Assembly (NCBI GenBank): GCA_021774695.1
Contig: JAJFIU010000025.1
Coordinates: 1 to 60,369, forward strand
Reading direction: 5' to 3'
Length of the DNA stretch: 60,369 bases
From: Alphaproteobacteria bacterium
GTDB lineage: Bacteria; Pseudomonadota; Alphaproteobacteria; Sphingomonadales; Kordiimonadaceae
In this document: piece after piece, positions 16,875 to 26,016 of the stretch
Numbering within the stretch: position 1 is the first letter of the stretch
Layout of the letters: every line of letters starts with the position of its first letter
Notes under the pieces: generated by a model
What the model was told of the DNA's origin: nothing
Databases searched by the model: none
The model's input: the letters and a program-made list of their open reading frames with translations, nothing else
Made by a program: the position numbers and the translations under genes

Positions 16875-17618
16875 ATGCCAGCGAGTGATTTTCCAACTAA
16901 ACTGGCTAAAATCGAAATACCAACTCGGCCCAACTCGGCAACGAAAGACACAGAAAACTCCATGAAACGCGCTATTATCGACCTTCATCTGGACCCGCGA
17001 GTTTACACCATCAGCAATTTCTTTTCGTCGATGGAGTGCAAAGCCGTAATCGCACGGGCAAAAAGCCAGAATATGGATCGTGCTAAAGTATCTGGATCTG
17101 AGAAAGGTATTGTAACAAACGCGCGTACCAACGATGTATGCTGGATAGACCATAATTTTGATGTGGCCTTTTCTCGCATCGGTCGTCGTATTGCAGGGCT
17201 GGTAGGCATGCCGCTATCGCATGCAGAAAGTTTTCAGGTTATTCGCTATAGCCCCGGTGCCGAATATAAAGGCCATTTCGACGCGTTTGACCCGACAACA
17301 GAAAGCGGCAAGCGCAATTGGGGCAAAGGCGGCCAACGTTTGATCACCGCACTGGGTTACCTGAACAATGTGGAAGAAGGCGGCGAAACACGTTTTAACA
17401 AACTGGATATGTCGGTTGCGCCAGAAACTGGAAAATTACTGGTGTTTCATAACTGCGAAGCGGGTACAATTCGCAAGCATCCATTGTCTCTGCATGCGGG
17501 GTGCCCGGTAATAAAAGGCGAAAAATGGGCCTTTAACTTGTGGTTCCGGGCGCGCAGCCGCGACGAAAAAAGCCAGCCCCCAACCAAAGCCGAATTGGCA
17601 CAATTTGCAAAAAAATAA
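16875..17618 (+). CDS. Prolyl 4-hydroxylase-like 2OG-Fe(II) oxygenase
   Basis: A 247-residue member of the P4Hc family of 2-oxoglutarate/Fe(II) oxygenases. The iron ligands are His134 and Asp136 (GHFDAF) and His207 (SLHAGCPV), and Lys217 in GEKWAFNLWFR is the 2-oxoglutarate carboxylate anchor. FQVIRYSPGAEYKGHFD is the standard strand leading to the iron site. All catalytic residues are present. The ATG at 16875 has AGGGGAA about nine bases upstream; Met30 (16962) is an alternative start. Bacterial members hydroxylate proline or other residues of proteins or peptides. The substrate is not indicated by the neighbours. Confidence 0.92.
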   Translation: MPASDFPTKLAKIEIPTRPNSATKDTENSMKRAIIDLHLDPRVYTISNFFSSMECKAVIARAKSQNMDRAKVSGSEKGIVTNARTNDVCWIDHNFDVAFSRIGRRIAGLVGMPLSHAESFQVIRYSPGAEYKGHFDAFDPTTESGKRNWGKGGQRLITALGYLNNVEEGGETRFNKLDMSVAPETGKLLVFHNCEAGTIRKHPLSLHAGCPVIKGEKWAFNLWFRARSRDEKSQPPTKAELAQFAKK

Positions 17619-17826
17619 TCTTGTCGCCGCCGGACCTCAACAATGGTTAGGTACAACCCAATCCTGCGATTGACACTACGTGGCGCAGTTTTTACTGTAT
17701 CGTTTGGATTTTAAGGAACGATTGAGTTTTTAGGGATGATGCCTTCATCCGACAAGTAGTTGAAGAAGGTGAAATCTTAACGCGCGACAGCCTCACCGCG
17801 CTGGATAGCTAATTAGAAAGATCAGC

Positions 17827-18693
17827 ATGCACCCTCCGATTAAAAAGATCGTATTACCCGTTGCCGGGCTTGGCACTCGCTTTTTGCCCGCCACCAAGGC
17901 GATCCCAAAGGAAATGTTGCCGGTATTGGACAAGCCGCTGATCCAGTATGCAGTGGAAGAAGCGCTGGAAGCCGGGATTGAAGACATTATTCTGGTCACC
18001 GGTCGCAACAAACAGGTGATGGAAGACCATTTTGACCATGCGTACGAGCTGGAAAAAATTCTGCAGGAAAAAGGCAAAGAAGATGCGCTTGAAATCGCGC
18101 GCTCCATGCTGCTCGAGGAAGGCCGAATTTCCTATGTGCGTCAAATGCGGCCGCTGGGGCTGGGGCATGCCATATGGTGCGCTCGTAAACTGGTGAACGA
18201 GCATCCCTTTGCCGTTGCGCTGCCTGACGACCTGATCAAAGGCAAACCCGGCGCTCTCAAACAAATGGTCGAGGCCTATAATGAGCTGGGCGGTAATATG
18301 GTGGCGACCATGAATGTTGCGCGGGAAGATACCTCCAAATACGGCGTGATTACGCCCGGCGCACATTCGGGTAACCGTATCGCGGTGGAAGGCCTGGTCG
18401 AAAAGCCGCACCCGGATGACGCGCCGTCTACGCAGGCCGTCGTTGGGCGCTATATATTACAGCCTGAGGTGATGGACCATTTGAACAAAAAAGCTGTGGG
18501 GGCTGGCGGTGAAATTCAACTAACGGACGCCATGGCAAAACTGATTGGATCGCAGCCTTTCCATGCCATCGAATTTGAAGGGCAACGCTTCGACTGTGGC
18601 AGTAAAATCGGCTGGCTTATGGCGAACTTGTCATTTGCCGCTGAAGACCCGGCAATGGCTGACCAAATTCGGCAACTCATTAAATTTAGGTGA
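17827..18693 (+). CDS. galU: UTP-glucose-1-phosphate uridylyltransferase
   Basis: A 288-residue GalU making UDP-glucose from glucose-1-phosphate and UTP in the cytoplasm. The nucleotide-binding N-terminus KIVLPVAGLGTRFLPATKAI is diagnostic, followed by KEMLPVLDKPLIQYAVEEA, the VTGRNK segment and LPDDLI for metal/sugar binding. GEIQLTDAM and FDCGSKIGW are standard GalU motifs. Length is normal. UDP-glucose supplies galE at 50183 and probably several glycosyltransferases of the window. It is convergent with the HNH gene (two bases between the stops). Confidence 0.97.
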   Translation: MHPPIKKIVLPVAGLGTRFLPATKAIPKEMLPVLDKPLIQYAVEEALEAGIEDIILVTGRNKQVMEDHFDHAYELEKILQEKGKEDALEIARSMLLEEGRISYVRQMRPLGLGHAIWCARKLVNEHPFAVALPDDLIKGKPGALKQMVEAYNELGGNMVATMNVAREDTSKYGVITPGAHSGNRIAVEGLVEKPHPDDAPSTQAVVGRYILQPEVMDHLNKKAVGAGGEIQLTDAMAKLIGSQPFHAIEFEGQRFDCGSKIGWLMANLSFAAEDPAMADQIRQLIKFR

Positions 18694-18695
18694 TT

Positions 18696-19625
18696 TCAGC
18701 CTTTAAAAACTTGTTCTCGATGGAATTCCAAGAATTTTGGATGGGGACGACAATTCGAATCTATTGGTAAAATCAGTTTACCCGACAAATTAAGTATCCC
18801 TTCGACTTGTTGAGGTAATCCCTTTTTGACCTTCATTATCGTGTAATCTTCGTCAATAGATATAAGTCCACGATCAAACATCCAATGCATGGTGCTTGAG
18901 AGCGCAATGCCATTGCCAACAAAATCGGGGCCATTATTTGCAACAGGCCTTATGTGAGCTGCCTGTACTTCGGGACGTCCGCCGCCATTTATCAATTTCA
19001 AGCCCGTCATCGCGCATGTCATATCATAGGCGTTTCTTACAACGTGCCTAAATGCAGCATCACGAAACGGGCGCTTAGTGAGGCTTTCGATAATTGGCCG
19101 CTCGTAGGGTGCCTGATCGTTCTCACTAAACCCTTTCACCGCAGCGACAGTGTTTTGAACTTTGTTTGACTGACCATAGTAAGCATCCTCTCCAATCATC
19201 GCCAATTCAAATCCCGCACTCATTATTGCTTCGTACTCGCGCTCTGGAATATTTCTAACGGATCTGCCAAAAGCCCCTTTATTTGTGCTCCCATCCACTT
19301 TCATGAGGCTACTTTCATAATAACCATGCTCTTCCTTGAAAGAGACCGGATGGTCAAACTCTAGATACTCTTCCATGTAAGCGTAAAAATGGTTATCTGC
19401 GTTTTGATCACGTTGAATTTTACTGACCTTCGCCACCGCAAAATATGCTTGTCGGCCGCCCGTTTTGTTTAACACTGTCGACAGTCTGCGTGGCTCATAG
19501 TAGACAATCCAATCGCCAACACACTTCTCAATCTGGTTTAAATACGTACGCGGAAAATGGTAGCGATGCGGGTTCAGGTCATCGTACTTTGACTGTGGTT
19601 TTGTAGTAAGAACAGCCTTCACCAT
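18696..19625 (-). CDS. HNH endonuclease with N-terminal EVE/PUA-like domain (restriction-like)
   Basis: A 309-residue protein. The C-terminal part (about 190-280) is an HNH nuclease: AAHIRPVANNG carries His224, then GNGIALSSTMHWMFDRG gives Asn239 and His247, the expected catalytic trio. The N-terminal part (about 20-95) with DWIVYYEPRR, GRQAYFAVAKVSKI and YAYMEEYLEFDHPV has the look of an EVE/PUA-like base-recognition domain. Such fusions occur in modification-dependent (type IV) restriction enzymes. No methyltransferase is nearby, which fits that idea. It starts 12 bases after the manC stop and may be co-transcribed with it. Nuclease assignment is strong; the N-terminal domain is inferred. 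Confidence 0.83.
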   Translation of the reverse strand: MVKAVLTTKPQSKYDDLNPHRYHFPRTYLNQIEKCVGDWIVYYEPRRLSTVLNKTGGRQAYFAVAKVSKIQRDQNADNHFYAYMEEYLEFDHPVSFKEEHGYYESSLMKVDGSTNKGAFGRSVRNIPEREYEAIMSAGFELAMIGEDAYYGQSNKVQNTVAAVKGFSENDQAPYERPIIESLTKRPFRDAAFRHVVRNAYDMTCAMTGLKLINGGGRPEVQAAHIRPVANNGPDFVGNGIALSSTMHWMFDRGLISIDEDYTIMKVKKGLPQQVEGILNLSGKLILPIDSNCRPHPKFLEFHREQVFKG

Positions 19626-19637
19626 TTCAACATCCCG

Positions 19638-21071
19638 CTACCCGTCTTTTTCACGGTTGAAATCGTCTTCTATACGAACGATGTCGTCTTCACCCAGGTA
19701 GGAGCCAGACTGAACTTCGATCAGCTTCAACTCGATTTTACCGGGGTTCATCAACCGGTGAATTGCGCCCAGCGGCAGGTAAACCGACTCGTTTTCGCTG
19801 AGCAGCAGCTCTTCGTCGTCGCGTGTAACAACGGCAGAGCCTTCAACAATCACCCAATGTTCCGCCCGGTGATGATGTTTTTGCAAAGACAGTCGCTTGC
19901 CGGGGTACACGACAATTTCCTTAACCTGATAGCGCTCACCCTCGCCGATACCACGGTAATTGCCCCAGGGTCGGTAAACGGTGGTGTGAAAATCTGCTTC
20001 AATCCGCTTTTCGCGCTTCAGGCGGTCAACAATCTGTTTGATGTCTTGATCGCGACCTTTGGGCGTCACCAATACGGCGTCGTCGGTTGAAACCACTATC
20101 AGGTCCTCAACCCCTATCAGCGTCACTAGCTTGTTGTCAGCATGCACAAAACAGTTATTGCTGTCCTCCAGCATAACGTCCCCGTTGGTGACATTGCCGT
20201 TTTGGTCCGCTTGCTGCACGTCAGCGAGCGCCGAAAAACTACCAACGTCTGACCAGCCAAATTCGGCAGGCACTACAGCCGCCTTGTCGGTTTTTTCCAT
20301 AATGGCATAATCAACCGAGTCAGCGGGAACTTTGGAAAAGGCTGCTTTTTCCATCCGAAGGAAATTCAAATCTAACGTCACTGTCGCCAGCGCCTCGCGG
20401 CAGCCGGACAGCATCTCTGGCTGCAGCCGCGCAAATTCTTCCAAGATTACCGAAGCTTTCATCAAAAACATGCCGCTGTTCCAGCTATAGCCGCCAGATT
20501 CCAGATACTGTACTGCCGTCTCGCTGTCAGGTTTTTCTCGAAAGCCATCGATATGGAAGGCACCCTCCACACCAGCCAGCGGTTCGCCAGCTTTGAGGTA
20601 GCCGTAACCAGTGTCGGGGCGCGTCGGGGTCATACCAAAGCAGCACAATGAGCCCGCTGCTGCGGCCTCAGCTGCAACAGCGGTGGCCTTGTGAAAACCC
20701 GGCATATCTAAAATCACATGGTCAGACGGTAGATACAAAAGCAACTGGTCGGGATCAGCCTTAGCAGCCATTAATGCTGCAACCGCAAAGGCCGGTGCGG
20801 TGTTGCGTCCAACCGGTTCCAGTATCAAGGCATCCAGCGCGATACCGGCTTTATCGGCTTGTTCGTTAACAATGAAGCGGTGATGTTCGTTTGCAACAAC
20901 CACAGCGGGTTCAAAACCATAGCTTGTCCCCGCCCGTTCCAATGTTTGGGTAAACAGGCTTTTACTGCCCAACATCGGCAGGAATTGTTTGGGATATTTT
21001 GCTCGGGATAGTGGCCACAAGCGCGACCCGGAGCCACCAGACAATATGACAGGTTTAATTTTATGTTTCAT
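19638..21071 (-). CDS. manC: Mannose-1-phosphate guanylyltransferase / mannose-6-phosphate isomerase
   Basis: A 477-residue bifunctional enzyme of GDP-mannose synthesis. The N-terminal guanylyltransferase shows LSGGSGSRLWPLSRAKYPKQ and EPVGRNTAPA, with LPSDHVI for metal binding. The C-terminal cupin (about 365-470) is the isomerase: RPWGNY, QKHHHRAEHWVIVEGSA and the ending pattern of type II phosphomannose isomerases. Length is normal. No phosphomannomutase, GMD or other GDP-sugar enzyme lies within the window, so those steps are encoded elsewhere. It lies between the glycan-gene block and the HNH gene, on the minus strand. Confidence 0.96.
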   Translation of the reverse strand: MKHKIKPVILSGGSGSRLWPLSRAKYPKQFLPMLGSKSLFTQTLERAGTSYGFEPAVVVANEHHRFIVNEQADKAGIALDALILEPVGRNTAPAFAVAALMAAKADPDQLLLYLPSDHVILDMPGFHKATAVAAEAAAAGSLCCFGMTPTRPDTGYGYLKAGEPLAGVEGAFHIDGFREKPDSETAVQYLESGGYSWNSGMFLMKASVILEEFARLQPEMLSGCREALATVTLDLNFLRMEKAAFSKVPADSVDYAIMEKTDKAAVVPAEFGWSDVGSFSALADVQQADQNGNVTNGDVMLEDSNNCFVHADNKLVTLIGVEDLIVVSTDDAVLVTPKGRDQDIKQIVDRLKREKRIEADFHTTVYRPWGNYRGIGEGERYQVKEIVVYPGKRLSLQKHHHRAEHWVIVEGSAVVTRDDEELLLSENESVYLPLGAIHRLMNPGKIELKLIEVQSGSYLGEDDIVRIEDDFNREKDG

Positions 21072-21129
21072 GTGTGTCAGTCCCTACCCCAACCGTAACT
21101 GCCAAGTAAAACGCGGCGTATATTTTATT

Positions 21130-22143
21130 TCACGGCGGCGATATAAATGACAGCAGTTCTTGATGTTTTATCCAGGGAATTTGTTCTTGTTTGCTTCCTG
21201 CATCATCCCGTTCATCCCCTACATAGACCAAATAGCCCGCATGGGCCGCGGCCAAAACCCGCAGTCCCCAATGCATCCCTGGGGTAATTACAACTTCGGA
21301 TATACCGTTATTTTGTTTGCTGACTTCCGCCTTCAAACTGATGCCCTCGCTGGCAAGCCACTTTGACAGTGGCACACTATTGTCAAACGATGTGGTCAAC
21401 AAATTAGGATAGACAAAGCCTTGGGCCGCTGTACCTGAGCGAACAATGGACTTGGCCGCAAGATCAGCCATCACCTGGTCTATATCGGCGACAAAACGCA
21501 AATTCATGAGGTCATCTGGGCGGCGTTCAAGAAAAATCATCCGGCCAAGCAGCTGCATGGCCGCAGTTCTGTTCTGATCACCCTGTGCCTGCTTCACATG
21601 AAATTCAAGCGACCGGCGATCACGGGATGAAAGTGTCGCCGCAAACGCAAGCGGTTCATCTTGCTTTAGCGGTCGCAAGCGCAGGCTGCCCACCATGCCG
21701 ATGCGCCGATCTTCAGTTTGGCGTTGAACGGTTACCAAGCTCCAGAAAGCACGCGTAGGCGGATCGACGTATAATCGTTGGGGTGCCACTGTTCCGATAG
21801 GGTCTGCAAACAGCTTAAACTGGCGATTTGCCGGTGAATTTTCAATTTCACGACCAAAAATCGTAAAATAACGGACAACAACTTTCACTGAATTGCGCTC
21901 GGTTGTCGGGCTAGATGTGTTAACCGTCAGCTCAATCACCGTTGCATGTTGCGACCTGCCCACAAACGACAACAAGGACAGAGACCTACGAGTCAAAACA
22001 CGCTTTTGAGTTAGGGCAAAATCAAGCAATCGCAAGCGGCACAACAGCAATGCAACGCGGGATATTTTTACAAACCCTGCCTCTTTCAATCGCCTTGAAC
22101 TTCCTGACTGGAGCAAGCTGCTACTCTTAATCGTGGCGGTCAC
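21130..22143 (-). CDS. Unknown protein coupled to a glycosyltransferase
   Basis: A 337-residue protein I cannot assign. It has no signal peptide or clear membrane segment. The first half is rich in Arg and beta-forming residues (VIELTVNTSSPTTERNSVKV, then FWSLVTVQRQTEDRRIGMVG); the second half has a mixed alpha/beta region with LGRMIFLERRPDDLMNLRFV and, near the end, GMHWGLRVLAAAHAGYLVYV. The GTG start overlaps the stop of the upstream glycosyltransferase in a GTGA, so translation is coupled and a joint role in glycan synthesis is likely. About 60 bases separate it from manC downstream. Confidence 0.7.
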   Translation of the reverse strand: MTATIKSSSLLQSGSSRRLKEAGFVKISRVALLLCRLRLLDFALTQKRVLTRRSLSLLSFVGRSQHATVIELTVNTSSPTTERNSVKVVVRYFTIFGREIENSPANRQFKLFADPIGTVAPQRLYVDPPTRAFWSLVTVQRQTEDRRIGMVGSLRLRPLKQDEPLAFAATLSSRDRRSLEFHVKQAQGDQNRTAAMQLLGRMIFLERRPDDLMNLRFVADIDQVMADLAAKSIVRSGTAAQGFVYPNLLTTSFDNSVPLSKWLASEGISLKAEVSKQNNGISEVVITPGMHWGLRVLAAAHAGYLVYVGDERDDAGSKQEQIPWIKHQELLSFISPP

Positions 22144-23309
22144 CAGCGCTCTCGCAGCGCTTCAAAAAACAGACGTGAAATAGCCACTGGACGGTGCCCT
22201 TCTGCCCATTGGTACAGGGCGGTTTCCGTGGCAGGATTTTCACTTGCTTCCAGTGCGCGGCTAACTGCAATCGCCAAACTGTCCCGGTCAGATGGGTTAA
22301 ACCCGATAACACCAGCATTAGCACCAGACATGGCTGGCACCAAAATGTCAGGCACCACACACGGCCTGCCAAAAGTTGCAGCTGTTGCAGCGACGCCAGA
22401 GTTTAAACCCACATCATAGGGGCACAATACAGCGTCAGCGGCCCGGAACAGCCGCTGCACTGCCTGATCATCAATATGATGCTCAATCAGCAGGACACGT
22501 GGCTTGTCAGCAACAAGCCGGTAGATGTCTTCCATATAAGCTGGGTCTCCGGGTCTTCCGGCAATGAGAACCCTCAGACGACAGTTGATTTTGGTCTCCA
22601 GGTCGTCGAGTTCTTCCAGAAACTGCCGCGTACCTTTGTGCGGGCCCAATGACCCGAACAGCAAGACGGTTTTATCCTCCGGGGCTATGCCAAGGTCAAA
22701 ACGCGATTGTTCGGCCGATATATAGTCGCCGTACACACCGAAATAAGAAGGATGAGGCACCATAAATGTTTTGGTGCTGTTGAGCTCGTAATAGCGACCA
22801 CACAATTCAACCGTCGCTGGGTTCATGATGTGAATGAAATCCGCCCGCGCACCCAGTCCTGCCCGCAGCTCAATCTCTTCCTCTGGAAACGCGGCGCTAT
22901 GAGAAATCAGGTTATGGACGGTCCAGATAATTTTTATGCCGGTTTGTCGGTGCCGGTCAACGACTTCGAAAAAGCCCTGAACTGCACTTGCAGCTTCCTT
23001 TCTGGTCCTACATCCGGCAAAAACGCGGTGAACCCAATGATAATGAACACCAAGCGGCGCATTAACCGGCGGCGGCGCGGCCTCGGCATGATCTTTAAGC
23101 GAGAAGCAGGCAAAGCTATGCTCGTAGGCGCTGGCATACAGCATTTGCTGGTACGGATTATGCTGAACTGGCGGGTGGTAGGCAAGCAGATGTGCCTCTT
23201 CCAAATCACCACCGCGCGCGAAAAGCGATAGTTTAGCGTCGACACATGCTTCGGCAAAACTGCGTTCCGTATCGGCTATCGCAATATCTGGATGTGGCCG
23301 ATTGGCCAT
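22140..23309 (-). CDS. Glycosyltransferase, GT4-like (GT-B fold)
   Basis: A 389-residue GT-B glycosyltransferase. The N-terminal domain reads LGVHYHWVHRVF and IKIIWTVHNLISHSA, the C-terminal domain begins KTVLLFGSLGPHKGTRQFLE, a GT4 hallmark, and continues FRAADAVLCPYDVGLNSGVA and FGRPCVVPD. It should transfer a sugar from an activated donor to a growing surface glycan at the inner face of the membrane. The ATG at 23309 follows GAGAGGG by six bases; an upstream start at 23339 is less likely. It overlaps the unknown gene downstream in a GTGA and is divergent from the rhamnose operon (107 bases apart). Donor and acceptor are unknown. Confidence 0.9.
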   Translation of the reverse strand: MANRPHPDIAIADTERSFAEACVDAKLSLFARGGDLEEAHLLAYHPPVQHNPYQQMLYASAYEHSFACFSLKDHAEAAPPPVNAPLGVHYHWVHRVFAGCRTRKEAASAVQGFFEVVDRHRQTGIKIIWTVHNLISHSAAFPEEEIELRAGLGARADFIHIMNPATVELCGRYYELNSTKTFMVPHPSYFGVYGDYISAEQSRFDLGIAPEDKTVLLFGSLGPHKGTRQFLEELDDLETKINCRLRVLIAGRPGDPAYMEDIYRLVADKPRVLLIEHHIDDQAVQRLFRAADAVLCPYDVGLNSGVAATAATFGRPCVVPDILVPAMSGANAGVIGFNPSDRDSLAIAVSRALEASENPATETALYQWAEGHRPVAISRLFFEALRERW

Positions 23310-23416
23310 AATTATCCCTCTCTGTGCAAAAGCATACAATCGGTGCTTTCAAATCCCAATGTCATTTAATATAAAGACGCGGGTACCGTTACCAGCCTTA
23401 TTTTGCGAGGACATCC

Positions 23417-23998
23417 ATGCAAATTGACAAACTATCCCTGCCGGGCGCCTTTGTTTTGACGCCAAAACGATTTGGGGACGACCGTGGATTTTTCTCGGAA
23501 ACATACAATCAAGCTGCGTTTGACGAGATTGTCCCGGGCGTGAAGTTTGTTCAGGACAACCATTCATTATCGCGCCAAGCGGGTGTGCTGAGAGGGCTGC
23601 ATTTTCAGCTGCCGCCACACTCCCAGGGTAAATTGGTTCGCGCCCCGCGGGGCCGCGTTTTAGATGTCATCGTTGACTTGCGGGCCGGCTCGCCAACATA
23701 CGGACACCACGAAAGCGTAGAATTAAGCGCCGATAACTGGAAACAGCTATGGGTGCCGGCAGGCTTCGCCCACGCCTTTTGCACGCTGGAGCCAGATACT
23801 GAATTTTGCTATAAAGTCACTGAACTATACGCGCCTGCATCGGACAGCGGCATCGCCTATGATGATCCCGACTTGGCTATCGACTGGCCATTCGGTGCAG
23901 ACAAGCTGATTCTCTCAGACAAAGACCGCCAATTGCAGGCCTTTAAAGATTTCCAATCGCCTTTTGAATACCAGCGCCAATCTCACGAGAAAGACTAA
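23417..23998 (+). CDS. rfbC: dTDP-4-dehydrorhamnose 3,5-epimerase
   Basis: A 193-residue cupin epimerase (RfbC/RmlC), the third enzyme of dTDP-L-rhamnose synthesis. [10 protein letters not shown] near residues 23-32 and [19 protein letters not shown] near 57-75, with the catalytic His in RGLHFQ, are characteristic; [10 protein letters not shown] holds a second conserved region. Length is normal. It is the first gene of rfbCBDA and ends two bases before rfbB, so the four genes are probably one transcript. Confidence 0.97.
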   Translation: MQIDKLSLPGAFVLTPKRFGDDRGFFSETYNQAAFDEIVPGVKFVQDNHSLSRQAGVLRGLHFQLPPHSQGKLVRAPRGRVLDVIVDLRAGSPTYGHHESVELSADNWKQLWVPAGFAHAFCTLEPDTEFCYKVTELYAPASDSGIAYDDPDLAIDWPFGADKLILSDKDRQLQAFKDFQSPFEYQRQSHEKD

Positions 23999-24000
23999 CA

Positions 24001-25050
24001 ATGAAAATACTTGTAACAGGCGGTGCGGGATTCATCGGATCATCGGTGTGCCGCTATCTGGTTGGCGACCTTGGCCACACTGTGATTAATCTCGATAAAT
24101 TAACTTATGCTGGCAACCTGGAGACCCTGAAAGAGATCGACGCTAGCCCCAACTATCACTTCGAACGCGCCGATATTTGCGACCGGACTGCTTTAGACCG
24201 CATTTTCAACCAATATAAGCCTGACGCGGTGATGCATTTGGCGGCAGAAAGCCACGTTGACCGCTCGATCACCGGGGCAGGCGAATTTATCCAGACCAAC
24301 ATTGTTGGCACGTTTCATATGCTGGAAGCGGCTCGGGCTTACTGGCTGTCGCTGGATGACGCCCTAAAAGCAGCCTTTCGCTTCCTTCATGTGTCCACCG
24401 ATGAAGTTTATGGGTCGCTGGGCGCTGAAGGACTTTTTGAGGAGACCACCGCGTACGACCCAAGTTCGCCCTACTCGGCCTCCAAAGCGTCAGCTGATCA
24501 TCTGGCAAATGCCTGGGTGGAAACATACGGTTTCCCGGTGGTTATCTCCAATTGTTCCAACAATTACGGCCCGTATCATTTGCCTGAAAAGCTTATCCCT
24601 TTGATGATCCTCAACGCGCTCGACGGCGAAGACCTGCCGGTTTACGGCGATGGCTCCAACGTGCGCGACTGGCTTTATGTTGACGACCACGCCAAAGCCC
24701 TTTTCACCATTATGACCAAAGGGCGCATCGGCGAGAAATACAATGTGGGCGGCAGGAACGAGCGCACTAACCTTGAAGTTGTCACCTGTATTTGCGCCAT
24801 TTTGGACGAAGTGCGCACCAAAAACAGCGCCTATTCAGATCAAATTAAATATGTGACCGACCGACCTGGGCACGACGCACGTTATGCCATCGACGCCAGT
24901 AAACTGGAAGACGAGCTAGGCTGGAAAGCTGCAGAAAACTTTGAGACCGGCATCCGCAAGACCGTTGAATGGTATCTGGCCAATGAGTGGTGGTGGGCAC
25001 CGCTGCGCACTCACGCAACTGAGCGCAAGGGTGTTTTGAAAAACAAATAG
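24001..25050 (+). CDS. rfbB: dTDP-glucose 4,6-dehydratase
   Basis: A 349-residue extended SDR enzyme converting dTDP-glucose to the 4-keto-6-deoxy sugar using bound NAD+. [15 protein letters not shown] at the N-terminus is the dinucleotide-binding loop. [13 protein letters not shown] gives the catalytic Thr-Asp-Glu set, and [12 protein letters not shown] gives the YxxxK pair. [20 protein letters not shown] is diagnostic for RmlB. Length and all key residues fit. It is followed after one base by rfbD. Confidence 0.98.
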   Translation: MKILVTGGAGFIGSSVCRYLVGDLGHTVINLDKLTYAGNLETLKEIDASPNYHFERADICDRTALDRIFNQYKPDAVMHLAAESHVDRSITGAGEFIQTNIVGTFHMLEAARAYWLSLDDALKAAFRFLHVSTDEVYGSLGAEGLFEETTAYDPSSPYSASKASADHLANAWVETYGFPVVISNCSNNYGPYHLPEKLIPLMILNALDGEDLPVYGDGSNVRDWLYVDDHAKALFTIMTKGRIGEKYNVGGRNERTNLEVVTCICAILDEVRTKNSAYSDQIKYVTDRPGHDARYAIDASKLEDELGWKAAENFETGIRKTVEWYLANEWWWAPLRTHATERKGVLKNK

Positions 25051-25051
25051 T

Positions 25052-25966
25052 ATGGCAAGCAATTCGGACAATAAGTGTGTTTTTGTTGCCGGGGGTTCCG
25101 GCCAGGTTGCGCTTTCGTTAAAGGACGCCGCCAAAAAGGCTGGCCTAAGGCTAGTCGCGGCTGGCAGGCCTGATTTCGATTTAGTGGATTCCGTCGGGAT
25201 GCGGACAGCGATTGACGGCTACAAACCGACCGTAATTATAAATGCTGCAGCTTATACCGCTGTTGACGCCGCCGAAGGCGACGAAGATACAGCCACCACC
25301 ATCAATAGTGTCGGCGCTGGTGCTCTGGCGCAAATCGCTGCAGACCAAGGCATCCCGTTCCTTCATCTATCCACCGACTATGTTTTTGATGGCACCAAGC
25401 CTGCTCCTTACGTTGAAACCGACCCCGTCGGGCCAACTGGGGCATACGGGCGGTCCAAGCTCGCCGGAGAGCAAGCGGTGATGGCCGCAAATCCCAAAGC
25501 AATTATTTTTCGGACGGCGTGGGTTTACAGTCCTTACGGCAAAAATTTTCTAAAAACCATGTTGTCGCTTGCAGACCGACCCAGCTTGTCTGTGGTAGCC
25601 GACCAGCACGGGAACCCAACCTATGCACCTGATATTGCTACGGCACTGCTTACAATCCTTGAGCAGTTAGGCGGCAAGGAGCCTGCGCCTGCACTAGCTG
25701 GTATTTACCACATGGTCGGCAGCGGAGAGACCACTTGGCACGGTTTTGCCAACGCAATATTCGACGAAGGTGCGCGCTTCGGCCTCGCTAAACCCGCCAT
25801 CAAAGCCGTTACCACTGCAGAATACCCAACCCCCGCTTGCCGCCCGGCCAATTCCAGACTGGATGGCAGCAAATTACAGGATAATTTCGGTATATCCTTG
25901 CCCAATTGGCGAGAAAGCACGGCAACATGTGTCAAACGGCTTTCGGAAATGGGCGAGCTGAGCTAA
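25052..25966 (+). CDS. rfbD: dTDP-4-dehydrorhamnose reductase
   Basis: A 304-residue SDR reductase performing the last step to dTDP-L-rhamnose with NAD(P)H. AGGSGQVALSLKDAA is the cofactor loop, INAAAYTAVDAAEGDEDTA, STDYVFDGT and GAYGRSKLAGEQA (YxxxK) are typical RmlD motifs, and RTAWVYSPYGKNFLKTML follows. The start lies one base after the rfbB stop. The four-gene set is complete, so the cell can make dTDP-rhamnose for the rhamnosyltransferase-like genes downstream. Confidence 0.97.
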   Translation: MASNSDNKCVFVAGGSGQVALSLKDAAKKAGLRLVAAGRPDFDLVDSVGMRTAIDGYKPTVIINAAAYTAVDAAEGDEDTATTINSVGAGALAQIAADQGIPFLHLSTDYVFDGTKPAPYVETDPVGPTGAYGRSKLAGEQAVMAANPKAIIFRTAWVYSPYGKNFLKTMLSLADRPSLSVVADQHGNPTYAPDIATALLTILEQLGGKEPAPALAGIYHMVGSGETTWHGFANAIFDEGARFGLAKPAIKAVTTAEYPTPACRPANSRLDGSKLQDNFGISLPNWRESTATCVKRLSEMGELS

Positions 25967-26016
25967 TCTCGCGCGGCGCGGGTGATAACTAGAACTTTTA
26001 AGTAAATGAGGACCAT

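Noticed and set aside
17726-17812. A 28-codon stretch before galU reading like the tail of a nucleotidyltransferase antitoxin (DDAFIRQVVEEGEILTRDSL)
   Set aside because: It has a stop just upstream, no start, and is too short to claim a pseudogene; it may be a remnant.
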